DNA from: Malus domestica
Taxonomy: Eukaryota > Streptophyta > Magnoliopsida > Rosales > Rosaceae
NCBI RefSeq assembly: GCF_042453785.1
Contig: NC_091675.1
Coordinates: 7,576,501 to 7,640,500 of the forward strand
Reading direction: 5' to 3'
Length of the DNA: 64,000 nucleotides
The translations under genes and the position numbers were made by a program. Numbering within the stretch: the stretch's first letter is position 1; every line of letters begins with the position of its first letter. Positions 34,959 to 47,731 of this stretch are shown piece after piece. Below the pieces are notes generated by a model. That model searched no databases. It saw only the letters and a list, made by a program, of their open reading frames with translations, and had not been told where the DNA came from.

Positions 34959-36215
34959 TCATTCCTCAAATGCTTGCATACAAATCTTCTCCAGCAGCAA
35001 TGGCCAATCCTCTCCAAGTTGCTGTGGATTTAGCTCCATTGCAACCTTAAAATCAAGCAAAGATATTGAGCACCGAGATCTTTGCTCTTCCACGGGCCCA
35101 CTGCTGCTCTGTATATGCATATGATTGCTTGGCCACATGCCGTTGATAATCTTTCCTTGAATCTGCTGCTGCAGCTGCTTTGGTGCAGCATTCTTTTTTG
35201 CCTCTGATGTAGACCTTCCTCCCACCAACTCAACGCAGGATCTAATCATTCGCTTTAAGTACACATCCAACACATTATTCAGCATATTGGCACATTCTGT
35301 AGAAACACCTCCAAGACCCTGTGCTGCAGCAATCTGCTCCATGCGTCTTCTAAGTGTCTCCGTATCGGACAATCCCCCACTGTCATAATAACTAACAAAA
35401 TCACAGCTGCTACCAACTGGAAAAGCTTTGCGGGCCCCACCTACACTGGCTGGGTAGAATGGGATCCCCAGTGGCGCAAGTAGAGGACTTCTTGAGAAAC
35501 TCATGCGGTTTGATTGTTCTCCTTCTTCCTCTTGATCAATAACAGCTAAGTCAGTCTGGTCTTTGCTGTGTATCCGCGGTTTTTCTATGGGCCGCCGAAC
35601 TGCACCATCTCTTTCACTGCCAGGTAGCTCAGCAACTGGTTGGAAACGTTGCATTGGTCTCTGATGATCAAATGCATGCACATCCCCGTTTTCCACAATA
35701 AACTTACCGCCATTATCATCGGCACCAGTGGGATGATGTGATACAGTATCTACCTTCCCATTTGGTCCAAGTGGGCTTGGCCTATCCCTTAGCTTCCATT
35801 CGCGTATCCCGGACCTACCCTTTCGTGGGGACACTGGCAACGCCCCATTCGACCAAGCGGGTACATTTTGATTTTGATGCGAAAAGAGGCTTTGTTCCTG
35901 CCCATCTTCTCTACTTGGAGAACTGTTTGCAGCTTGTATCCCAGGCTTCGCAGGAACTGGTGAATGGACTGGTGGTGGGGTCTCGGCATGGCATGCATTC
36001 TTCAAGACTGACCGTATGAAATGATTGTGCAGTGGCAAGTTCTCACTCCCGAGCACCCGGTGACACAACTTGTCAAATTCTTTCTTGCTCAGCTTCTGAC
36101 TCAACAACCTGTTCAAGTAATAAAAATACCGCCTTGACCTCTCGGCCCCAATCCTTTTCACTATCTGTGCTTTCAGATCACCCAAATCAATTCTAGAGAA
36201 CTGCTGAGGTTGCAT
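34959..36215 (-). CDS. SAGA coactivator subunit, ADA1/HFI1-like
   Basis: A single exon of 418 codons on the minus strand. The N-terminal domain (residues 5-76: SRIDLGDLKAQIVKRIG, then YFYYLNRLLSQKLSKKEFDK) is the Hfi1/Tada1 region shared by fungal, animal and plant ADA1. The middle is Pro/Ser-rich, and a helical segment near residues 285-330 (DTETLRRRMEQIAAAQGLGG, then MLNNVLDVYLKRMIRSCVE) resembles the histone-fold part. ADA1 is a core subunit holding the SAGA histone-acetyltransferase complex together in the nucleus; Arabidopsis relatives are At2g24530 and At4g31440. The start is the first ATG before the conserved domain. The leader contains no intron that can be proven; the sequence to about 37000 looks like 5-prime UTR. 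Confidence 0.9.
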   Translation of the reverse strand: MQPQQFSRIDLGDLKAQIVKRIGAERSRRYFYYLNRLLSQKLSKKEFDKLCHRVLGSENLPLHNHFIRSVLKNACHAETPPPVHSPVPAKPGIQAANSSPSREDGQEQSLFSHQNQNVPAWSNGALPVSPRKGRSGIREWKLRDRPSPLGPNGKVDTVSHHPTGADDNGGKFIVENGDVHAFDHQRPMQRFQPVAELPGSERDGAVRRPIEKPRIHSKDQTDLAVIDQEEEGEQSNRMSFSRSPLLAPLGIPFYPASVGGARKAFPVGSSCDFVSYYDSGGLSDTETLRRRMEQIAAAQGLGGVSTECANMLNNVLDVYLKRMIRSCVELVGGRSTSEAKKNAAPKQLQQQIQGKIINGMWPSNHMHIQSSSGPVEEQRSRCSISLLDFKVAMELNPQQLGEDWPLLLEKICMQAFEE

Positions 36216-38453
36216 TTCTCAAGAAACAGATTCATACACCATCCACAAGAAACAACTAATCCCCCCGAAACCGCACCAGAAGCCAAAATTACCGTTATTA
36301 CTGTTTCCAGAAAACCCAGAATTTGCACTCCTCCATATCCTTCATTGCAAATCAATCCTCATAACTCTGCATATGCCCACAAACAGAGGCAAACTATCTA
36401 CCATATAAAAAAAAAACCCCAAAACCCCCAATCTAGAACCGGAATTCGGTTAACCCTGTATCCAAAAGACCCAAAATTGCCCCACCCACGAGCCATACAA
36501 TGCAAACCCAAATCCCATCTTCTCAATCCCAAAACCCTAGAGATCAACCCAAGTAACAAAGCTCGCTAAATCCCAACAAAACTATACACAATCAAGCTTA
36601 ATTAATAAAAATAACCTTTACAAATAAAAAACCCTAACTTGGAATCACCAAAAATTCGGGTTCGAACTCCTCGCAAACTTGAATTACACCACCCCGCCAA
36701 TCCGAACCCAGATTTTAATTTCCCCCAATTCGCAAGCTTTCAACTTCAAGACGCGAAATTTGAAGTCGGGGGAACGAGATCAGTGACTTCGGCGTATTGA
36801 AGTTGAAGAAACAGAGCTCGAATTGCAGGAAAATCGAATTCGAACAAAAGGAGAAAGCGCAATGAAGCGCCAAAAAAAAAAGCAGACAAATCAAATAGTG
36901 AAAAGCTGGAAGAGTGTTTGTGAGAGAGGGGTTTTGGGAGATTGATTGAACTCTGACCTTATCGAGCTTCTTCGACGAATTGCAGAGAAAAATCGAACCT
37001 CAGTGACTTCGGAACTTTGCCTTTCGCTTTCTATCTCTCTTGGGCTTTTTTATTTTTGAAATTTCTTCACTGCTTTTTTATTTTTTTTGTATTTTTTGGG
37101 TGTTTGCTGATTTTTATTCGAACTTCCGCTCTGTGTAGCTCGATCGCTTCTGCTGATACTCTCTCTCTTTCTCCTTCTTTTGATTTTCTCTCTCTTCCTT
37201 CTCTTCTTTCTCGGTGTTTTTTCCTTCTTATTTCTGTATTTTTGTTTTATTTTAAAAAATACTTACCATATTTGTTGTGTTTTGGGAAGTTTTATTACAT
37301 TAAATTTGAAAATCTTATTTTTTTTTAAGAATTAAGTCTATGGAGTGGTAAATTGCTTTGGTGGCAATGACGTTTTGCCGTAGTAGCGGAAAGTAATTAT
37401 ACTTATGCACCATGATGTAATGTCGATCTTTACCGATTCCTCTCTTCTAACAATTAACTATTTAACCTACTAACGCTATCGTTTGTCAAAACAAAAATCA
37501 TTGCATCTCGAGTTCATATCATTCTCTCTCTTCATTGTAGCTTAGAGTAGCATTCTCGTTTGTATTAAGAAAAATATTAAGTCCACGTATCACTCTTAGT
37601 GTAGATAATATCGTTTGTTAAAAAAAAAAAAATTCGTTTGATAATTATTTTGTTTTTAGTATAAATTTAAACTTTTAATTCTTAAAAAAACAAAAAACAA
37701 AATAGTTATTTAAAAAAATGTACGTACAATATGAACTATTTGTAATTTAGGAACGTAAATTGATGGCCGTTACTTATCTTTTAAAATGAGCGACATATAA
37801 TTTTTGAAGAACAAATATTTGATCAATTTAGTGACAAGAAACGTCAAGATGACGAGCAACAATGACGTCCAAATATAAATAAACCTTCTTTAACCATGAA
37901 TTTCATTATTTATGTGACTTACTACTAACGCATATTTTAGCACCTCAGTTTTTTAACAACTTTTTCAAATTCAATTTTAAATGTTCTATCTGATAAAATA
38001 AATAAATAAAAATTAGAATGCAACCAAAAATTTCTAAATTATATGATGTTATTCGAAAGCTTAATCTTACAATATTTGTGAATTTGTCCAAATCTTGTAC
38101 CTATTTCTTTTTGTTATCTAAAAAAAACAGAATTCTCTGTTTTTCTTGGTTAGGTCAACAAAATATGTTTAATTTTTTTTAGAAAAGAAAACTTATTTTC
38201 AACAAAAAAAATATTTATAACGGAGGTAAGAAAATAAGGTGAATTTCTTGGCGGCCCGTCTGCGAGCGAAAGACGTGGAAGTTTTAACCTGGCGGCCCAG
38301 TTCGTTACCTGACTTTATGCTCGGGTTCGGGTCAAGTAATTTTACCCGACTTTCTACAAAATCCCTAATTTTTGTGATTCCGGGTTAGTCCGACCCATTC
38401 CGAGCATCTTCTTCTTCTTCTTCTCTCTTTCCTCTCTCTCTTTCCTGTGAGGA
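36216..38453. other. Divergent intergenic region between ADA1-like and CENP-O-like genes
   Basis: 36216-37010 is probably ADA1-like leader and promoter on the minus strand; it has several AACCCTA motifs. 37330-38240 is AT-rich with nothing recognisable. 38407-38446 is a pyrimidine patch (CTTCTTCTTC, CTCTCTCTTTCC) just before the CENP-O ATG; no TATA box is seen there. Confidence 0.5.
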
Positions 38454-41400
38454 ATGGATTACAGCGACGACGCAGAAGAGCATTTCAGGCGGAGATCGAG
38501 GAAGATGGCGTATCTCGGAGACCCATCTCGCAGGGTCAGTTTTTTCTTTCGTTTGCAATTCTCCGTTTATTTTTACTTTAAATTGTTATGTTTGCTGAGA
38601 AATTGATTGGATTTTTCGATTTTTTTCTTCATATTTTATACGAATTGCTTCGCAATTTCTGTTAAATACTGCAGCAGTTTGAATCGCTGAGCGGACGTTC
38701 CTATGCCCCAGGAGAAATGGTATTAATTATCATTTATCACTCAATTTATGTTATTTTGCAGTGTAGAATTTTCAATTTTCAAGTTTTAATTTTTGAGTTA
38801 ATTGAAATGTGTTTTTGGTGATGGTCACAGTCAAATTTTTGTTACTTATCAGTGCTCTGGAACTCTGTACGTATTTGTCACAAAGATTATACTTTTGTGT
38901 TATTTTGTAACAGGGTTATATGCAAGAGGAAGATATTTCGTTAGACGCCATACGAGCTAGATGTGAGCAACCCTTTTCGTATTCGTATTTTATTGTCTTT
39001 GTTCTTTATGACAAACGTTTACAAGAATTCTTGCTTGTTGTGAAGGCCATTGAAGCTTTTCTTGTATTTGACAGGGACAAATGTTCTCAAAAGGCATAGC
39101 GAGTTAGCGGAGCGTCTTTCTAGGTAAAGTATTCGTGGAGCAATTTGTTAAGTCTTTATTCACCATGTCGTTTTTGGTTATTGTGAGATCGTAGTGTATT
39201 TTTATGGAACTGTCATTGCTTTCAAATATTATGGAATGCTCGTATAAAATTCTTTTGAGTGACTTCAAATAATTAAGGCCTTTCTGGCGATGCTTCCTCT
39301 AGGCGCAAGGATATATGCTTTTTGTATACTTTGTTTCCTTTGTTTTCATTTTCTTTCTCATGCTAGAGTTTCACTTACTGAATCTATTTAGAGATTACTT
39401 GTGCAATGAAATAGGAGAAAAGAATATCATCGAAGAGTGGAAGAAGGAAGTAACAAATCTACTAAGAATTCTTATCGTATGCCTATGTTTATAACTGCAG
39501 GCATTTTAGATGCTATGGCCTCACCCAAATGAAGTCCAGTTGTTCCTTTGATTATCTAAAAAATGTGGGTAGCATTATTTCTTCATATCTTTTTATTTTG
39601 AGTATGAATTTGATTATGATTCGTGGGTCACTGAAATTCCAAATATTTTTCGAAAAAGACTAACAAGTTTTTGAATAACCTGATAGTCTCCTGTGATTTT
39701 TGTGAATTTGGGACAATCAGCTACTTCGGGATTCTGGAATCAGTAATGCAATTTTATGTTAATATTCAAAAGAAATTTAATTATAATAAAATAAACCCGC
39801 ACTATGGTTGTCGGGCTTCTTGCGATTAAATGTTAAAGATGTCTTAGCTGACTTTGTAGCAAAGAGTTGTCTAAGCTGTTTGAAAGTAACTTTAGTAGTA
39901 TTTATCTTGTATGTGTAAGCATATATGTGCAATTGTGCATACATATATTGCAGACACACGCATGCGTATATACATGCTTACATATAAAATACGCCAGTGA
40001 AAAAAATACTTGGCACATGCCCCTGTCTATGTTTATTTCTTTATGAAGTGTGGATATAAGCCTTAATAAAATAGGCGAAGAATTTGATGACGATTCTATG
40101 TGTGTGCCTTACTGCCTCCAAAGAAAAAGGCGCCCTTGTTCATCATTATTCCAGTTAGAGATAGAATCGTAATTATTGGTGGACGTGTATATTACTACTA
40201 CTAATTTATTAATGATTCTATTGTTTTAACAGGGATGCCGACAAGATAATTTATGAGCGTCTACAGAAGGAATTTGAAGCTGCACGGGCTATACAAACTC
40301 AAGGTATCTTTAAAAAGTGTTATGTTTAATGCTTCATTTCAAATGTAATTGGAATCAATAGTATCTAGCTTTGCATTATGTCAAGTTACTCATTCTTTCC
40401 TTCCCATGTTCCTAAATGCTGTTGGAGGAGAGCACATATGTGGTGTGATACCTCAAGTCCCACATCATTTGTGCACTGTGGTCATCTTTGGTATATACAG
40501 GTCTAAGGAACCCAACCACTATCGGGTTGGTATTTTAGTTGACCAAAAGCCTGTCGTGGCGAAGTGTGTGATTGAACCTTCTCTTGATGAGGATACCAGC
40601 AACTGAAGGGGAAGACTATTATGGCCCCAGTCCCACAAGGGACAAATTAGTGTGCTGTCTTGATGGCTCACCTGTTTAGGAATTATTGTATTGCTCAAAG
40701 TCATGGTTCTTGATGGCTCACCTGTGATAATAAGCTTGATTTAAACAATATAACTCATCGAATATTCTGATTTTTTTTTTACCAAGTTTTCCTATTCATT
40801 AAGGAGTTGTGTATTGTTTGGGTTGACTTGTGTGAAAACTTTGGTTTATCTTTTGGCTTGAGTAAGAATTGAAATATATCCTTTGTTGCAGAGACTTATT
40901 TGGATGGTGAACAATGGAACGATGGACTACTAGCAACAATAAGAGAGCGGGTACAGTTCCATTCAATACTTTAAAGTGATTGAGATTTACTGTGGCTTCC
41001 CTAAACTTTTGATGTTAGAATTTGGTGATGGAATTGATATCTCGTTTTCCTGTGTTTCATTTTTCATAGTAAATGTGAAAAATTGCCTAATCTAATTGGT
41101 CTAGACTTTAATCAGGTTCACATGGAGGCTGAAAGAAAGGCAATGGAGGGAGACGTAAACATGTTGCCTGGTCAAGAAAAAATTACGTATAAAATCGGAA
41201 ATAAGGTAATTTTGAGAAGTTTGTTTCAATCAGTAACTGGAGGATTGTCCCTATGCCAGCAAAGAAGCCTTTCTGGTCGTAGAATAACTGTGCATTGTTG
41301 TCTATTGGTTCCTGATAATTTAATAATTGTAGATGTAATTTCTAATTGGGAGTGAACATAAATACAAACATTAATGCCAGGATTCATGGTGATTTGGTTA

Positions 41401-43580
41401 TAAGTTATACCCTAGTTGTAGAGTTTATATATTAGATATAGCATACACATACGGTAATCTTTATTTCATAAACTTATTGAGTATTGTTTTTGTGAGAAGT
41501 TTCCTGAATATGGGTTTAATATGTGGACAGGTGATTTGCTGTTTGGAAGGGGCAAGAATTGGCATACTGTATGAGACATCTTATGCAGGTATGCTGCGAA
41601 GTAATTTATTTTCAATTAGTTAATATTTTCAGTGTCTACTATGGTATCATGTCATTTTTCTATCTGAGATCACTGTTCTGCGGTGTAAAATATTCCATAA
41701 GCAAACTGAAGGTAATAGTTGATAAAAGATTGGGGTGTAACAGTTAGATCTACCTCCAATAAGGTTGTAACACATTCATCAAGATGGTTATAGAAAATTA
41801 CTCTACTTTTGGGAAAAAAATATGTGCTATAAGGTTGTAACACATTCAACACTTGGGCCTTTAGCGGTGGGGATGCTAACTCATCTGCATCTGCAATGAC
41901 GCAGGAGAACCTTGTGACCTATACCATTGTGTGCTTGAGAGCAAGTCATTTCTTGAGAAGATGACAGTCCTCGAACACACCATTCCGTACTTCTTGCCAA
42001 TACGAGAAGCAGAAAATGATCTTCTTTCCTCCAATGCTATGGTATGATTGGGTTTGTGCATTAGCCTTGCTGACTCAATATTGTGCCCCTGGTCTGATTA
42101 TTTGTCGTTGATGATGTGCTTTCAGAAATTTATAGATTACATTGGAGAGATGTTACAGGCTTATGTGGACAGAAGGGAACAGGTATGCTGTTGGCTTATG
42201 TAAACTAAAATTTGTAATTATTAGAATATGCAAAAATAGTTAGTTAGAGGAGGGTGAAGGGTGGGTTTCCCTGCCTTGTTACCAAATATTGAAGAGATAA
42301 ACATATGCTGGATGAGATGTGCAAATTAGAGACGTGGGATTGAGGGGTGGGTGGGTTGGACACTATAGCTTTGTTCCATTACACCTATTTATTTAATTGT
42401 TTACTACTCTTAACTTCACTGATTGTCATGCAGGTTAGGCTTGTCAAGGAGTTATATGGGAATCAGATCAAAGAAATTCATTTTACCCTTCCCTACAGCT
42501 TAATCGTCTTTTCAAAACTTGATTTTGATTGGTTGGTGCTTTGTTCCCCTGCATTATACTGTGTATTTGGATTTTGAAGCATCAATGAAATAATATCTTG
42601 ATGTGCTAAACACATTCGTAATGATATGTCAGCGTATTCATATTCATTGCCAGTCCCTTTTAGAGTACTTGTATGAGCTGGGTAATTTGTTACTGACGCA
42701 TCTGAGTTAACATATCTTGGTCTGTCTGGCACTTAATATAGCTTTGTCTTGAGTAGGACAATGATAAATTTGTTCACTTCTATGTATTCTTTTGACAAGA
42801 CAAAAGTAGTTGATGGTAGCTTTTGCTTTATATATCCATTATCCCATGATATAATCGAATCAATTATTAGTTTACGTGTGGTTGAGTGCCATCTTGGTAG
42901 CAGGCATGGTTATGTATACATCATCGCGAGTAAATGTGTTTCCATCATCCTGAAGAATGTGATTTTCTGTTTGCAGCAAGGTGGTTGTGAAGCTTAAATA
43001 TGCAGAGCTTGTTTCTGTGCTTCCAACTCATGTCAGTGTGGTAGCATGGCCAGTGTGTCAACCCAGAAAAAGCAGTCTAAATATATCATCCATGAACAAA
43101 AAGGAAAACGGAACATTGGAAGGTCCAACCACCCTCTTCTATGCAGAGGATGCTTTGCGAAATAAGAGCTTACCCGAAGGTATTCTTTCTGGTTGATGAC
43201 TTTTTCACTTGCTTACTGCTCTGCCAATATAAATGATGTTTAAAATTTCGATGAACATTTCCCTCAACCTATCTGATGATACTTGGCAAGCTCTGATAAA
43301 GTTTTTGGTCTTGGATTACATTTGAAATATAAAAAAACAAACCCGCTGCAACTTTGTTGCTAATGGCAGTAAGGTACTAATTTTCTATGGAAACTTACAA
43401 ACAAGATTTATGGATCGTAGACAATTTACCGAACAGTTCATGTGCATGCTTTGTGAGCATCTACATTTTCTTATTGTTAGTTTTTCGTATTTGTTTTGTG
43501 ATCCCACTCCAGCATACGCAGAAATAGTGTTGAATTTGCCCCAAACTCTTCGGGAAATATGCGAGGGGAACTCTTCGTAA
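38454..43580 (+). CDS. CENP-O-like kinetochore protein
   Basis: Thirteen exons join in phase to 354 residues: 38454-38534, 38675-38719, 38914-38962, 39075-39123, 40233-40303, 40892-40950, 41116-41205, 41531-41588, 41905-42041, 42126-42182, 42434-42531, 42977-43179, 43513-43580. The N-terminal 110 residues are charged and helical (WTNVLKRHSELAERLSR, then IIYERLQKEFEAARAIQTQE). The Cenp-O domain starts at about residue 149: VICCLEGARIGILYETSYAG, then VLEHTIPYFLPIREAENDLL and VKELYGNQIKEIHFTLPYSL, then AELVSVLPTHVSVVAWP. The last exon adds the AYAEIVLNLPQTLREI tail. It matches my memory of Arabidopsis At5g10710. CENP-O belongs to the centromere-associated network that carries microtubule-attachment proteins. 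Reading through intron 11 or 12 would give false truncated ends. Confidence 0.87.
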
Positions 43581-44102
43581 TGCTACACCAGTCGGAACAT
43601 CTGGATTTGTACAAAGCCATAGCCAAAAGTGGTGCAGGAATATAGCTCTGGTTGTTTAGCAGTAGAGTACAATAGGACCATATTCGATTTCGGCAATTTG
43701 TATATTTGAGTTTCACCTGCTCATTCCGACTGGAATTCTGTATCTTGCTGCCTTGATCTATCTAAATTGTGTCATCGTTTTAATTCACGCCATTTTAGAC
43801 TTTGACAGCTTCTTACATTCTAATTGACTTCCGCTTTGCCTATAATATCCTCGTCGTCTCACCACCTGGCGCATTCTCATGAACTGCTCAACAGTGCCAG
43901 TACTGAGACACCGGGCAAACATTTCAATGAATCAACTTTTATACAAATGATAGGAGTTTGCTAAAATTTAAGTGAAGCATCGTAGAGTTGGAGCAATCTC
44001 CTCCGCTACAAGGACGATTACAGAGAGAGGGGAAGATTGGCCCGAGATTCCTCACATCCCCTTCAGGCACCCTATTTTTCAAGGGGTTTGCTTCTGAAAC
44101 TC

Positions 44103-44874
44103 CTAAGCAGGTTCATAGAGGCCTAGCATGTGCCCGTCAATACATCGCATGGCTGCAACCTGTAATGTAATCGTATTAAAATCTCAGCATCCAGGGTACC
44201 GACTAGCGATGATAGAAGAATAAATGATCGCAATGGTTTCGTTCAGAAATTTAGTCATCACCTTGCCGTGAACTTCATATTTGATAGGGCCATCGAGTTC
44301 AGCTCCCAACGCCATCAACTTGGTCACCGTTTGATTAATGTCTGGCACCGTGAAGGACAAAAGTGAAGAGTTTCCGCTCTGCATCACATGATCCCTGTCA
44401 AACATTCATCATTAGCAGATGCCATTTCCTTCCAAACGCAAAGCTCAAATCCAATTACTGTGCCACATTACCAAAACTAGCATGAACCATAAAATAAATA
44501 CAAAATTAAAAAAAAAAAAAAAAAAAAAACCAAGAAATTTTGATGTTTTACGTTGAGTTGGGTCTCTTTCAACTATACCCTTTTTACGAAAAACACGAAC
44601 GAACGGTAACATTTGCGGCAAAGAACGTGTAAGCATCTGGTTTAGACAAATCATCAAACACCTGGTGTGCATCGAGCACCCAGTCTCGGAGAAGGGAGAG
44701 AGGAATTTACTTGGGGGATTGCATGAGGGAAAGCTTGAGCGGGCCGGACTGGAGCTCCGCCCATCGAAGAGTGCAGACATTGACGGTGAAGTCCAACCCT
44801 TCGGCGTAAAACCGAGCGGCTTTTGGCACGTCCTTGTGCAGCTGCAGTAGCCACCTAAACGACGCCGCTGCCAT
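44103..44874 (-). CDS. Small VOC-superfamily (glyoxalase-like) protein
   Basis: Three minus-strand exons (44874-44711, 44394-44262, 44159-44103) give 117 residues. The protein begins MAAASFRWLLQLHKDVPKAA, then RFYAEGLDFTVNVCTLRWAE, a typical beta-alpha-beta-beta VOC module. After the junction come SSLLSFTVPDINQTVTKLMA, LGAELDGPIKYEVHGK and, in the last exon, VAAMRCIDGHMLGLYEPA. It resembles Arabidopsis At2g32090, annotated as lactoylglutathione lyase-like. The full set of metal ligands of true glyoxalase I is not evident in a protein this small, so activity is uncertain. Reading through intron 2 gives a false longer end. The gene converges with the CENP-O-like gene, 522 bases apart. Confidence 0.85.
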
Positions 44875-45055
44875 TTTTCCCTCGCTTTCTAGGCTGTGTG
44901 CTGACCGAGGGAAACTGACTCAGTGTCACTGGTTGTCGTTGTCTTGACTGACACAAACGGCACGCCGCTTTGAGGGTCCCAATGTCAGATTAGGGCTAAA
45001 ATTAGATGGGTGATTAACATATTATGAATGAGCCCGAATCTATATAGGTATAGCT

Positions 45056-45377
45056 AGACTTGAAATTTTGGACCCGACCTGTTAGTCCTACCCGACCCGA
45101 TATGTTAATATTAGTATTTGAGTAAATGCTTAATGGATCGGGTCGCTAACAGATGAACCCGTTAAATAATGAGTCACTTTGGGTCAACCCGTTAGCACCA
45201 TTTAGTTGATAATGTTTTAGTAATTTCTGCAAAGTCTTAACAATAAAAAATAAACTCTATAAAAAAAAAATTGTTAATGGGTCACCTGTTAAATAATTGT
45301 TAATGGATGACCCGTTAACTTAACGGGTCAGATTGAACCCGATCCAAACCTGATAAACCCAACTCGTTTACAGGTCT
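45056..45377. mobile_element. Non-autonomous DNA element rich in ACCCGTTA/GGGTC motifs
   Basis: A perfect 10-bp direct repeat AGGTATAGCT flanks it (45046-45055 and 45378-45387). The ends AGACTTGAAA and, on the other strand, AGACCTGTAA are short inverted repeats. The inside is full of GACCCGTTA/TAACGGGTC and AACCCGA motifs, as in a widespread plant repeat family. No coding capacity. Confidence 0.65.
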
Positions 45378-46332
45378 AGGTATAGCTCAGCTTATAGTGG
45401 TCTCCCCTCTAAACTATCGAATTTAAATCTCATCTCTAAACTATTGAGATAATTCTTGATATACAATAATTTTCTTTGTCTGAACGTTAATGTTTTGAAT
45501 TTCATCTAACTTCCATGGCCGATCAACCGACTCGTTATACTTTAAGATCAAGTTGCGCCTTATCTTCGCTCGACTCCTATTTTCATAAATTTTCTTTTCC
45601 AATTTTTGACCTAATTCTAGACATGATTGCTTCTTTTAGGGTATTAAGAGATTCTACAAACTTATGTTTCATGTTTGAACTTTCAAAAGTGTTGGATGAT
45701 TGTATCTTTAAATCTAAGTGAGAAATCAGTATCAATCTAAATATCAGACATTAACGTATGAATAAGAAATAAACAGCTTCGATATACCTATTAAAACTTT
45801 GTCTATATTTGTTTTGGCATCTCCTCTCCTCTTTTTGAAACTATGACAAGTTTTTTTCCCTTTCTATGTAAGAAATGTGAGAAATTTATTAGATATGATA
45901 TGCCCATGACGCAATTGTCAGCAAATAGCATTTGGCAAGACATAGAAGGTTGCTTTTTTGCTTTGATTCAGCAATATTACTTATTGAACCATGTGGGCTG
46001 CCCTATATTCAAACAAAGATAATATTCCATTGTAACTAATATTTTATTTTCTGGGTTATCCACGTGGCAATGTTTGAAGGTTGCTATTGTGGAAACGAGC
46101 AATTTTTGTTCTATTCATACGATCACGTAGTTTTATTATTTCACTCAAATTATAACACATAAATTTGTTTTTTTTTATTAATATACTCAAGAAGTATAGC
46201 ATATCAACATTATTGTCTATTTTTATTACAACACATGAAATAATATACTATGTGACTTGTATTCTTATACCTATAAACAATTTCACTCTACAAAAAAGCA
46301 ATACAACATTTCTCACAACGATTTTAATTGTT

Positions 46333-46510
46333 GGGTAAATCTTGTTGTAAAACTAACTATTGGGGGAGAGAGAGAGAGTGGCCGGCTATAGAAGACAGAT
46401 ATATTATTTTTTTGGTGAAGATAGAAGAGAGATTTGATGGGTAAATCTTGTTGCAAAACTAACTACTCGGAGAGATAGAGAGAGTGGTCGGCTAGAGAGG
46501 AGAGAAAGAG
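46333..46510 (+). repeat. Imperfect direct repeat, period 106 bp
   Basis: GGGTAAATCTTGTTGTAAAA at 46333 recurs as GGGTAAATCTTGTTGCAAAA at 46439, followed in both by CTAACTA, GAGAGAGTGG and CGGCTA blocks. Confidence 0.7.
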
Positions 46511-47367
46511 AGAACGGCTTGAGGAATTTTGGATGTAATTGTTTATGCTTTGTATGTTTATTTATACTAATTATGATAAATTTTACTTACCTACAAATAA
46601 TACCCAAAAAAAAAAAAAAAACTTCTAAATCCGATAGAATTCCTTCTAGTTAATAGAATTACACCAGTTATAAACCATTCTTTATAACCTACTTTAAAGC
46701 TTTATTTTTATAATCTTTATACACATCATTTGTTGTTCCTCAAGGACCACATGACAACAGGAATGAGAGACAGATAATTTGGATTTAGCATGTCTTCTTT
46801 AGAGCAGTTATGGCCTTTTATGCATTTTTCTGAGTACTATCTGCTTGTCATGTGCCAAATAGCACATAGATTGGACAATGACACTCCCACAATACCCAAT
46901 TACTTTACTTTAATATTTCACAATACGACAGCTTATGGAACAAAAACTTTAATAAGGCAGTATGATTATTTAAATGGTCATATAATCTCACAAAAGAACG
47001 GATTTTACTTTATTTAGGTACCATCCCAGCATACCTAAGTATAACTTTCAATGTGCATGAACTCTTTATATGTAAAAGTGATTGCCATACTGACTATCCC
47101 ACCACCAAAGCTTAGTTATTCCGAGAGATATTTTCTCTCTTCCTATAGCACTCAGTTACATGATCATCACCACTTGATCTTCTTGAGGACTATAAGAAAA
47201 TTACAATATATAATATAGAACAATATGTACGGTTGTATGGAAGAATCTAAAATTGAAAACCCTAAACATCCAAAAATCCAGACATCTTTATCAGCATGCC
47301 AGCGTGCTTGCCATTTTGTCACATCATTTTTTCAAATCCAACTCCTTTCCATCCAAGCACTCCTTTA

Positions 47368-47728
47368 GACCATCTTCAAACCTGGGCTAAAAACCAAATT
47401 ACCCCCCAAACACTCTCCAACCCATGTTAAAATTTTAGGCTAAATGCCAAATGTTATTTCTGGGCCAAATACCCCCCGGGCTAAATGCCAAATGTTTATC
47501 GGAATTTAAATTTTTTTATATTAAAATGTTCATAAAATTAATTTACAATAATCTACATATTTAAAAAAAAATTGATTCAAGAAAAAAATTAGCCTAAGTT
47601 CATTCTTTAATAATTCCGGGCTAAAATTTTAGTGCAGAAGGGTTGAAGCAGAAAATATGTTTCTGGGCTAAAAGCCAAATTTTCCGAGCTAAAAAAATTG
47701 ACTTTTAGCCTAAGGGTTGGAGATGGTC
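47368..47728 (-). mobile_element. Tourist-like MITE (PIF/Harbinger), copy 1
   Basis: The ends GACCATCTTCAA and, from the right, GACCATCTCCAACCC are inverted repeats, and TTA flanks both sides (47365-47367, 47729-47731), the target preference of PIF/Harbinger. GGGCTAAAA motifs recur through both arms. It is oriented opposite to the adjoining copy. Confidence 0.85.
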
Positions 47729-47731
47729 TTA

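Larger units (their letters stand above)
44880..47360. other. Intergenic, repeat-rich
   Basis: Contains a 322-bp element (45056-45377), a 106-bp direct repeat (46333/46439) with GA-rich tracts, and poly-A runs. Short open frames (45515-45721, 46790-47017) show no known motif and are not supported as genes. Confidence 0.5.

Noticed and set aside
44184-44405. VOC exon 2 read through into its intron as a separate 73-residue protein
   Set aside because: A donor at 44261 and an acceptor at 44160 restore the conserved GHMLGLYEPA ending in phase.
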